Positions 25,485 through 32,430 of a stretch of DNA of 64,000 nt are shown piece by piece. The DNA is from G963676655 sp963676655 (GTDB taxonomy: Bacteria > Verrucomicrobiota > Lentisphaeria > Victivallales > Victivallaceae), in assembly GCA_963676655.2 (NCBI GenBank), contig CAXXKX010000003.1:124001-188000 (forward strand), read 5' to 3'. The notes beneath the pieces are model-generated. The model worked only from the letters and a program-made list of their open reading frames with translations. It made no database searches and was not told the origin of the DNA. The number at the start of each line of letters is the position of its first letter. The first letter of the stretch is position 1. A program made the translations under genes and the position numbers.

Positions 25485-26523
25485 ACGTCGGGCGGCAGCC
25501 ATCACCGGTTGTGGAGAAGTAAAAGTTATCGAACAGGAACTGGAACTGAAAGACAATGAGATATTGATCAAGGTTCACGCCTCCCTTATCAGTCCAGGCA
25601 CAGAAATGGCCGGAGTAAAGGCCAAACGTGAAAATCCGGATAAAGATGCGGAAACAAAAGTATTCGGCTATGCCAATGCCGGTGAAATCATCGAAGTCAA
25701 AGGCAATGTCAAGAATTTGAAAGTTGGAATGCGGGTGGCGGCCATGGGCGGCGGCGGCGCCAACCATGCCAATTACGCTTGTGTTCCGGTCAATCTGGTT
25801 ATGCCGATTCCGGATGAAGTAACTTATGAACAGGCAACCTATGCCTGCCTCGGAGCCACCGCCTTGCAGGGGGTGCGCAGAACAGTTCCCCAGTTGGGTG
25901 AATTTGGCGCGGTTCTCGGACAAGGTATCGTCGGCAATCTTGCGGCCCAGTTATATCAGCTCAGCGGTTCACGCGTCATCGGTTGGGACGGTATCCCGGA
26001 GCGCCTTGATATCGCCCGGCAGTGCAACATTCAAAAACTGGTCAATTTCCGGGATGAGGATTCGGTTGAAGTAACCAAAGCTTTTGCCGCGCCTTATGGA
26101 CTGGACTTCGGCATGATGGCCTTTGGCGGTAATGCGACTAAAGCGTTTGAATCCCTGCTCAGTTGCATGAAAGTATCCGCAGACGGCCACCAGATGGGGC
26201 GGATTATCCTTATTGGAGGATGTCGCGTCGACATTGGCGGCGGGGCTTACAGCGGGAATGTCGATGTCCGGGCATCATCCCGGACCGGGGCCGGCTATCA
26301 CGATCCGGAGTGGGAATATGGAGCTGATTACGCCGCAACATTTGTTCAGTTCACAACCACCCGCAATTTACAGGAAATCATTAAATTGATGGCGGAACAA
26401 CGTCTGATTGTCGATCCGATGACCACGCACCGGGTGCCGCTGGAAAAAGTCGGGGAAGCGGCCAATGCCCTGATTGAATCGCCCAACGAGGCGCTCGGGG
26501 TAATCCTGCAAATGTCACATTAA
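25477..26523 (+). CDS. Medium-chain (MDR) zinc-type alcohol/sugar dehydrogenase-like protein
   Basis: 348 residues. The N-terminal GroES-like catalytic domain (HASLISPGTEMAGVKAKR, VKNLKVGMRVAAMGGGGA) is followed by a Rossmann domain (FGAVLGQGIVGNLAAQLYQL, VIGWDGIPERLDIAR). The usual Cys/His catalytic zinc set is not obvious (SPGTE in place of the typical CGTD), as in the bi-domain oxidoreductase group often paired with Gfo/Idh enzymes. It overlaps the regulator gene by 8 nt and precedes a Gfo/Idh/MocA gene by 9 nt. Likely an NAD(P)-dependent sugar or polyol oxidoreductase. Confidence 0.8.
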   Translation: MIKRRAAAITGCGEVKVIEQELELKDNEILIKVHASLISPGTEMAGVKAKRENPDKDAETKVFGYANAGEIIEVKGNVKNLKVGMRVAAMGGGGANHANYACVPVNLVMPIPDEVTYEQATYACLGATALQGVRRTVPQLGEFGAVLGQGIVGNLAAQLYQLSGSRVIGWDGIPERLDIARQCNIQKLVNFRDEDSVEVTKAFAAPYGLDFGMMAFGGNATKAFESLLSCMKVSADGHQMGRIILIGGCRVDIGGGAYSGNVDVRASSRTGAGYHDPEWEYGADYAATFVQFTTTRNLQEIIKLMAEQRLIVDPMTTHRVPLEKVGEAANALIESPNEALGVILQMSH

Positions 26524-26532
26524 ACAGGAGAT

Positions 26533-27477
26533 ATGGACAAAATGACTTTTAAACTTGGATTAGTCGGTCTCTGTACATCGCATCCAGAATGCTGGGTTCC
26601 GGTCATCAGAGAACTTAACGAACAAAACAACCTGGATGTCGAAATTGTCGCGGCCTGGGATTCCGGAGAAACCAGACCTGATGGTTTTGCAAAGGAATTT
26701 TGTGAAAAATTCGCAATCCCAAACCATGTAGAAAAGCTCAGTGATATGATCGACATGGTCGACGGCGTAATCGTCCACACCACGAACTGGGACAAACATA
26801 TCGAACAAGCCGAACCGTTTGTTCAGGCCGGAAAATCGGTATTGCTGGATAAACCGGTTGGCGGTTCGATGAAGGACCTGAACATAATTCAGGACTGGAT
26901 GAAACAGGGAAAAAGGATTACCGGCGGCTCATCGTTGCGCTTCTGCCGGGAAGTTGTCGACCTGCTGGCGCAGCCGGTTGCTGATCGCGGCGAGGTACAT
27001 ACCGCCTATTCCGCAATCGGGGTGGATGATTTCAACTATGGGATTCATGCCTATTCATTGGTGTCATGTCTGATGGGGGCCGGCATCAGATCGGCCCGCT
27101 ACCTTGGCTCATCCAGACAGAAACAAATAATGCTGACCTGGCACGACGGCCGGATTGCCCTGATGACGGTCGGCAAAGCAGCCTGGCTTCCGTTCAGCCT
27201 GACCGCGGTCTCCGACAAAAATATCTTTAATATTAAAGCGGATACCTCAATCATTTACCGCAGTCTGCTGGAAGCTCAATTGCCTTATTTGATCGGAAAA
27301 ACCGACGAACAACCGTTGACCGCCGAAGAACTGGTAGAACCGGAACTGGCCGCGCTGGCCTCGCGCCAATCTTGGCTGAACAATGGTACGGAGGTTTTCC
27401 TGGCTGATCTGCAACATGACGATACCGGCTACGACGGAACCCAGTTTGCCCTGGAATACCGACGCGCCAGAATGTAA
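26533..27477 (+). CDS. Gfo/Idh/MocA-family oxidoreductase
   Basis: 314 residues. The N-terminal Rossmann domain begins KLGLVGLCTSHPECW, and the family EKP motif appears as LLDKPVGGSMKDL. The C-terminal half fits the alpha/beta substrate domain of the family. The glycine motif is unusual (GLVGLCTSH rather than GxGxxA/G), as seen in divergent members. It is coexpressed with the MDR dehydrogenase just upstream. Together they probably oxidise or epimerise a sugar. Substrate unknown. Confidence 0.8.
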   Translation: MDKMTFKLGLVGLCTSHPECWVPVIRELNEQNNLDVEIVAAWDSGETRPDGFAKEFCEKFAIPNHVEKLSDMIDMVDGVIVHTTNWDKHIEQAEPFVQAGKSVLLDKPVGGSMKDLNIIQDWMKQGKRITGGSSLRFCREVVDLLAQPVADRGEVHTAYSAIGVDDFNYGIHAYSLVSCLMGAGIRSARYLGSSRQKQIMLTWHDGRIALMTVGKAAWLPFSLTAVSDKNIFNIKADTSIIYRSLLEAQLPYLIGKTDEQPLTAEELVEPELAALASRQSWLNNGTEVFLADLQHDDTGYDGTQFALEYRRARM

Positions 27478-27484
27478 ATCAATA

Positions 27485-28168
27485 ATGACAAGGCCTCCAA
27501 TATTAATAATTCCCGCCTACAAGCCGGATTTGCGTCTGCTTGAACTGGTCAATCAGGTCCGGGATGCGTTTGCGGAGGTCTTAATCGTCGATGACGGCTC
27601 CGGCGATGACTGCCGGGCAATTTTCACGGAATTGCAAAACTCCGGAATCAGGGTCATCGCTCATCAACATAATCGCGGCAAAGGGTTTGCCTTGAAAACC
27701 GCATTCCGGCACGTTTTAGAACTCAGTGAACACTATGATGTCGTAACCGCCGACGCGGACGGCCAACATTTGCCGGAAGACATTCTTCAGGTTGCCAGGA
27801 CATTGTCGGAGAGTGATAATGCCCTGGTTCTTGGTTGTCGCGACTTCAAATCAGCGCCGTTCCGCAACCGGATCGGCAACCGGCTTGCGGCACTGGTATT
27901 TCATCTTTTCACCGGACAACATCCGACTGATACTCAAACCGGACTGCGCGGAATCCCCGCGTCATTCCTGCCGGAAATCACCGGATTTACCGAATTCGGC
28001 TATGATCTTGAAGCCCGGATGCTCCTGGCTGCGGTTCGTTTAAAGTATAAGATCATCGAGGTACCAATCACAACCGTATATCTTACCGACGGCGTATCCC
28101 ACTTTCGGCCTTTTCGCGATTCCTGCAAAATTGCCCACTGCGCATTGCGTGAACTCTTCCGAAAATAA
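27485..28168 (+). CDS. Family 2 glycosyltransferase (DPM1/polyprenyl-phosphate type)
   Basis: 227 residues from the ATG at 27485, 7 nt after the preceding stop; longer in-frame starts would overlap the Gfo/Idh gene. GT-A motifs are clear: ILIIPAYKPD, LIVDDGSGDD, HNRGKGFALKTAF and the DxD-type TADADGQH. TDTQTGLRGIP is characteristic of dolichyl/undecaprenyl-phosphate sugar synthases. There are no transmembrane segments. It probably transfers a hexose to a lipid carrier. Why it is in an operon with two dehydrogenases is unclear; it may make an activated lipid-linked sugar. Confidence 0.85.
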   Translation: MTRPPILIIPAYKPDLRLLELVNQVRDAFAEVLIVDDGSGDDCRAIFTELQNSGIRVIAHQHNRGKGFALKTAFRHVLELSEHYDVVTADADGQHLPEDILQVARTLSESDNALVLGCRDFKSAPFRNRIGNRLAALVFHLFTGQHPTDTQTGLRGIPASFLPEITGFTEFGYDLEARMLLAAVRLKYKIIEVPITTVYLTDGVSHFRPFRDSCKIAHCALRELFRK

Positions 28169-28209
28169 AACCGCCAAACTTTTCTTTTTTTTGCAAGTTA
28201 AATAGTCGC

Positions 28210-28239
28210 ACGGTTTGACTATAAATAAATCATAACAAA
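28210..28239. repeat. 30-nt conserved intergenic motif, copy 2
   Basis: Begins ACGGTTTGACT and ends AATAAATCATAACAAA, differing from 13642-13671 at only three positions. It sits in the 97-nt gap between the convergent GT2 and glycosidase genes. A shorter partial match, GACGGTTTGA, occurs at 23149-23158. Confidence 0.75.
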
Positions 28240-28265
28240 ATAATCATCAAAATGTTAACTCGGTT

Positions 28266-29564
28266 TTAAACTTTTAAAAACAGACCATTCAGATATATTA
28301 AACGCTCTTTTTCCCCGGTCCAGGACGGATCATCAGGTCCTGAGTTGGTGCGCAGCATGCATCCCCAATAACCTTTTGATCGGAGCAATTTGACGGTTGA
28401 TTCAATAATGGCCCAATACGCATTGGAACGTTCTTCCCAACGCATTGAAACCAGGCCGCAATATGTCGCCGCTTCACCGACAACCATCGGAATGCCGGGA
28501 TATTTATCTTTGCGAATCTCCTCCGCATGATTAACCGCATCGATTGCACGTTGTCGATACTTATCAATATCCCTGAGTAAAGCGGCTGAAAGCAACGTCT
28601 CAAGTTCAGGCAGAGCCTCAGGATTAACATTGCGATATACCCAAATGCGGCGACACCAGTCATCCGCCGCCGAAGCTTTGCCATGCCTGCATTGTCTTAT
28701 CTCATCAATTGAAACCAGTTGCGGCCGGAGGAATTTCCGAATATCCGCATACGAGGCCGGGTCGCGCAGGTCTTTATTACCGTGAATCAAATAACCTTCC
28801 AGCAGGGAATATACCGACCACATGTAGTAAGGATGGAAGTTCCAAATCTGAGCGTTACGGGGCAGCAGTTCCGGTTCGGTGTAGGCGGTATAGGTATCAA
28901 CCGCAAAAAGGATATCGGGATGTTTGCCGCGCAGAAAATCCAGCGCCTCTTCATGCTGCGAACGCATCAGATGCAATGATTCAAGCGAATTCTCATTTTT
29001 ACCGTAATTCGTGGTAAACGGCAGACCGTCCGCTTCGTTGAAAATTTCCGCGAACGCAATCTGCTGCTCCAATCCATGTTCTTTCAAAGCCATAATGATA
29101 AAATCCAGAGCCCGGGCAAAATAGTTAAAGCGTTCTTCCGGGGAGAGCGTAAACATTTCACGGGCGATGTCATTGTCGACATACCAGAAAGTGTGCAGAT
29201 AAAACCAGCTTGAGAGAATAACCTTGACATCATATTGCCTGGCCAGCTTGAACAGCGCAACCAGTCGATGCAACACATCGCAGTAACCGGGCTGAAAACA
29301 TTCCATCTGACGAAAGAATTGACTATGTCCGGGAAACGGTTTATCGAGAAAAATCTGGCCGCGCGGATTTCCTTGCGAGTCGTGACAAAGTCCCGCTCCG
29401 CTGTCAATCCTGATACAGTTGAAGCCGCGTTCTTTGAGTTCAATTATCCGGGTTTCAAGATCATGAAAAATATCCCCCTGGCCAGTGCTTAAAAGTCCCC
29501 ACAACCAAAACGAAATGGTCAATCGTTCCGGCAGATGATCAGGAATTGCAATACTGTAGTCCAT
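28266..29564 (-). CDS. Clan GH-A-like glycoside hydrolase (cellulase/mannanase-like)
   Basis: 432 residues from the ATG at 29564, which has a purine-rich ribosome site; an upstream in-frame start adds 20 residues without family character. TIM-barrel landmarks: GFNCIRIDSGAGLC, DVKVILSSWFYLHTFWYVD, IAFAEIFNEADGLPF (NE pair, candidate acid/base) and PMVVGEAATYCG (candidate nucleophile Glu). This matches clan GH-A organisation, near GH5. No signal peptide, so cytoplasmic. It is transcribed alone and convergent with the GT2 operon. Substrate is not predictable. Confidence 0.75.
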   Translation of the reverse strand: MDYSIAIPDHLPERLTISFWLWGLLSTGQGDIFHDLETRIIELKERGFNCIRIDSGAGLCHDSQGNPRGQIFLDKPFPGHSQFFRQMECFQPGYCDVLHRLVALFKLARQYDVKVILSSWFYLHTFWYVDNDIAREMFTLSPEERFNYFARALDFIIMALKEHGLEQQIAFAEIFNEADGLPFTTNYGKNENSLESLHLMRSQHEEALDFLRGKHPDILFAVDTYTAYTEPELLPRNAQIWNFHPYYMWSVYSLLEGYLIHGNKDLRDPASYADIRKFLRPQLVSIDEIRQCRHGKASAADDWCRRIWVYRNVNPEALPELETLLSAALLRDIDKYRQRAIDAVNHAEEIRKDKYPGIPMVVGEAATYCGLVSMRWEERSNAYWAIIESTVKLLRSKGYWGCMLRTNSGPDDPSWTGEKERLIYLNGLFLKV

Positions 29565-29752
29565 AATATTTTCTCTTTCTCTGCTGGTTTCCGGTACATA
29601 TAACACAGACATTCCTAATTGCAACCTTTATTGATTTTAAATGGCAGATTATTGCAATGAAACGGTTCTAACTCACTTTTTCTTGAGTTTAATCCATAAA
29701 GTATTTACGGATATTGACTTTTCTGGACGAAGTAACCAGGGTGAAAAACGTC

Positions 29753-29821
29753 TGGAAGGCGAGAGTCTCTCGAGCCGGACATGCCGCGCAACCGGGCGGC
29801 TCGAGAGACTCTCGCCTTCCA
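29753..29821. repeat. 24-bp perfect inverted repeat (REP/hairpin element)
   Basis: Left arm 29753-29776 starts TGGAAGGCGAGAG. The right arm 29798-29821 is its exact complement, and the loop is 21 nt. Each arm also contains the small palindrome GAGAGTCTCTC. It lies in the 461-nt gap 29565-30025, which holds nothing else recognisable. An open frame running through it is a fortuitous 5' extension of the next gene. Confidence 0.9.
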
Positions 29822-30025
29822 TGGATGAACGATCAGGGCAACAGTTATATGGCAAATTCAATTTTTTGTTATGCAAATGTATGTTTCACCCATGAGAAAA
29901 GACTGACACATTACAATGAAAACAAACCATATATTATTAAATTACAACAAAAATCGATTATTCTTGAATTGTACGGGGAATGTGCTAAGTTATTAGAAGA
30001 AATAAGTTCACGACGGATTGGAAAT

Positions 30026-30655
30026 ATGGCTGATAAAATCACATTCAATTGTCCCTCCTGCGGCTCGCCGCTGCAACGGCGCTTTCAATTTTCCAAATTC
30101 ATTGTCTGCGAGTATTGCCGGGTTTCCCTGGTTCTGGAAGACGAAGCGGTACACAATGCCGGTTACGCATCGGTCTCAATGGATATTCCCTCTATTTTGG
30201 AACTGAATAAGCAGTTTGAATACCGCGGCTGGAAATTTATCCCGATCGGCCGGGTCCAGTATTCCTATGGCCGCGGCGTCTGGGACGAATGGTGGGTCAT
30301 GGATTTCAAAGGCGCGGGCAAATGGGTCAGCACCGACGAAGGCGACGTGGCGATAGAGGAAGGCGTAGAGCTCGATTCTGAAGTTCCGGCTTATGACGCG
30401 CTTGCGGTCGGCAACCCGATCTCACTGACGATTGAGGGACAACAGATGTCAGGCATCGTGGCCGAAAAAAATCGTTGCGAAATGGTTGGCGCCGCTGGCG
30501 AACTGCCATTCCAGATCATCCCGAACGAAGCATACGACTATGCCGATATTTTATTATTCGACAAACGTATCGTCACTTTTGAATATTTCAAAGACGGCGC
30601 CAACTGTTATTTCGGCCAATGGGTCGATCCATTCGACATTAAAGGTTTTGACTGA
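30026..30655 (+). CDS. DUF4178-like protein with N-terminal zinc ribbon (short form)
   Basis: 209 residues from the ATG at 30026. A longer in-frame start would translate through the inverted repeat and is rejected. The N-terminal CPSCGSPLQ ... CEYCRVSL is a four-Cys zinc ribbon. The rest is a beta-rich domain (WKFIPIGRVQYSYGRGVWDEWWVMD, KWVSTDEGD, YFGQWVDPFDI) characteristic of DUF4178. The stop overlaps the next ATG (TGATG). First gene of a probable five-gene unit with a second DUF4178-like protein, a mini-membrane protein, DUF350 and an aminopropyltransferase-like protein. Molecular role unknown. Confidence 0.75.
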   Translation: MADKITFNCPSCGSPLQRRFQFSKFIVCEYCRVSLVLEDEAVHNAGYASVSMDIPSILELNKQFEYRGWKFIPIGRVQYSYGRGVWDEWWVMDFKGAGKWVSTDEGDVAIEEGVELDSEVPAYDALAVGNPISLTIEGQQMSGIVAEKNRCEMVGAAGELPFQIIPNEAYDYADILLFDKRIVTFEYFKDGANCYFGQWVDPFDIKGFD

Positions 30656-31917
30656 TGCCGGAAACTGAAAAAAAATCGTTCAAGCCCCAGGTGCGCGAGC
30701 TGAAATGCACCAATTGCGGCGCGCCCATCAACCTTTACGGCGGCAATCGGGTCGAGTCGGTAACCTGTGCCTCCTGCGGTTCGCAGCTTGACGCCCAGGA
30801 TAATTACAAAGTAATCGCCAAAATGAATCTGCCGGGCAAGGCCAGTTTCCTTTTCAAACCGGGCATGACCGCTAAGATCAAAGGCGCGGATTTTGTCGTA
30901 ACCGGAATTGTCCGTTACGTTGAGCGCGACGAAGACGGATCTTTTTACACCACCGCATTCCAGCTTTATTCCCCGACTCACGGTTATGCTTCGCTGGAAC
31001 TGTACAACAATAACTTTATCTTTGTGCGGGAAGTTCGCGATCTGCCGGAACAAGCGGCATTCAGCGGCATCAAGGCCCGTGGCATGACTTTCAAATTTGA
31101 CGAAGCCGGAGAGGAAAAAATCGATTATGTCTGCGGCGAACTCCCCTGGGTGGCAAAAAAAGGCGACAGATCCAAATACTCATCTTATGTCAATCCGCCG
31201 TATACTTTTGAAATGTCGCAAAGCAAAGAAGAGGTTGAATACGCTTTTGGCGAATGGCTAAGTCCGGATGATGTATTCAACAGTTTCGGCTACAAAAAGC
31301 CAAAAGGATTTCGCTGCGGGCCGCACCCGGCCAAGCCAATCCGGGGGATATGGAAAGCCGTCGACCGGGCGGCTATGATCTGTTTTTTCCTCAGCATAAT
31401 CCTGCTCGGACTGATCTGGTACAGCGGCCGGGGAAAACAGATATGCAATATCAGCGTGCCATACGGCAAATATGCCCAAGGCGAACAGGTAGTCGGCACC
31501 TTTAACGTTACTAAGCCCAATACGCTGATGCGAATGGACCTGCACTGCAACCTGAGTAACGCCTGGAGCTATTTTCAGTGCGCGGTTATCAAAGATGAAA
31601 GCTCGTATTTAACGGTCGAAGGCGAAATTTCATATTACTCCGGCGCTGACTGGTCGGAAGGATCACGTTCCACCAGCGCTTATTTCACGGTACCGGAAGC
31701 GGGTACCTATTCGCTGGTGGTCAAAGGTGAAGGCGGAACCGGGGAAACCGGTCGCACCATGCAGGCAGTCAACCTGCAAATCAAGGTCCGCGAGGACGTC
31801 AAGGTTACCAGATACTTTATTATTTCCGTGATCCTGATGTTCTTTTTATGGAGCAAGACCCGGAACGGGCTGTTTTTAGTCATCAAAAAAATCAGAGAAG
31901 CCAGTGACGACGACTAA
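30655..31917 (+). CDS. DUF4178-like protein with zinc ribbon and C-terminal membrane anchor
   Basis: 420 residues. The zinc ribbon CTNCGAPINLYG ... CASCGSQLDA opens the protein. A DUF4178-type beta domain follows to about 215 (FLFKPGMTAKIKGADFVVTG, YAFGEWLSPDDVF). A transmembrane helix at about 240-262 (AAMICFFLSIILLGLIWY) precedes an extracytoplasmic beta-sandwich (YFQCAVIKDESSYLTVEGE, YFTVPEAGTYSLVVKGEG), and a second helix (YFIISVILMFFLW) lies near the end. It is thus a membrane-anchored paralog of its upstream neighbour. Coupled by TGATG, and followed after 9 nt by a mini-membrane gene. Confidence 0.75.
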   Translation: MPETEKKSFKPQVRELKCTNCGAPINLYGGNRVESVTCASCGSQLDAQDNYKVIAKMNLPGKASFLFKPGMTAKIKGADFVVTGIVRYVERDEDGSFYTTAFQLYSPTHGYASLELYNNNFIFVREVRDLPEQAAFSGIKARGMTFKFDEAGEEKIDYVCGELPWVAKKGDRSKYSSYVNPPYTFEMSQSKEEVEYAFGEWLSPDDVFNSFGYKKPKGFRCGPHPAKPIRGIWKAVDRAAMICFFLSIILLGLIWYSGRGKQICNISVPYGKYAQGEQVVGTFNVTKPNTLMRMDLHCNLSNAWSYFQCAVIKDESSYLTVEGEISYYSGADWSEGSRSTSAYFTVPEAGTYSLVVKGEGGTGETGRTMQAVNLQIKVREDVKVTRYFIISVILMFFLWSKTRNGLFLVIKKIREASDDD

Positions 31918-31926
31918 GGAGGTACT

Positions 31927-32103
31927 ATGGCTAGCAAAATAATCTACGGCGCATTCGGCCTGGGCATGCTGGTGCTGCTGTTAATGACCTGGGAGGCGAT
32001 CGGCGTGACCAAATCGACCGTGGTCAAAGAAAAATTTGTCCGCCAGGGCAGCCGGGCCTGGTATGTCGGGCCGGTATATGTCGGCCGCCGCGGCGGAAAG
32101 TGA
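31927..32103 (+). CDS. Small membrane protein in the DUF4178 cluster
   Basis: 58 residues. The start has an AGGAGGT ribosome site. One hydrophobic segment (GAFGLGMLVLLLMTWEAI) is followed by a basic, aromatic tail (KEKFVRQGSRAWYVG, ending VGRRGGK). It fits tightly (9 nt) behind the second DUF4178-like gene, so it is probably a genuine member of the operon. No family recognised. Confidence 0.7.
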   Translation: MASKIIYGAFGLGMLVLLLMTWEAIGVTKSTVVKEKFVRQGSRAWYVGPVYVGRRGGK

Positions 32104-32113
32104 TATAAGCAGA

Positions 32114-32141
32114 AATTATGAATTATGAATTATGAATTATG
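32114..32141 (+). repeat. Heptamer tandem repeat (AATTATG)4
   Basis: Four perfect consecutive copies of AATTATG followed by a partial unit, 10 nt after the stop of the small membrane gene and ahead of DUF350. Same 7-bp period as the array at 11116. Confidence 0.9.
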
Positions 32142-32202
32142 AATTTGAGATACTTGATACTTTATGTGTGAAGAAATTTAACTCAAAAATAGGAGAGAAA
32201 AA

Positions 32203-32424
32203 ATGGATTTGACACAATTTTCAACATGGGCGCCGCTGCTGTCAACTTTATTGTACAGCGTACTTGGAATCATCATCTTTGCGATCTCATTTGTCATTAT
32301 GGACAAGGTTACGCCTTTTTCATTCCGCAAAGAAATTGAGGAGGATCAGAACATTTCGCTCGGCATCATCATCGGCTGTGTATTTATCGGACTGGCAATC
32401 ATTATCGCCGCAGCGATCCGCTAA
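32203..32424 (+). CDS. DUF350 family inner-membrane protein
   Basis: 73 residues with two transmembrane helices (STLLYSVLGIIIFAISFVIM; SLGIIIGCVFIGLAIIIAAA) separated by FRKEIEEDQNISLG. This is one DUF350 unit as in YjfL, where longer members carry tandem units. The ribosome site GGAGAG precedes the start. It lies 6 nt upstream of the membrane aminopropyltransferase-like gene. DUF350, DUF4178 and membrane-fused spermidine-synthase-like proteins are known to co-occur, possibly in envelope stress. Function unproven. Confidence 0.85.
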   Translation: MDLTQFSTWAPLLSTLLYSVLGIIIFAISFVIMDKVTPFSFRKEIEEDQNISLGIIIGCVFIGLAIIIAAAIR

Positions 32425-32430
32425 CCGGTC

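Noticed and set aside
29714..30025. 104-codon 5' extension of the first DUF4178-like gene
   Set aside because: It would translate through a 24-bp perfect inverted repeat and lacks family similarity; the zinc ribbon begins right after ATG 30026.
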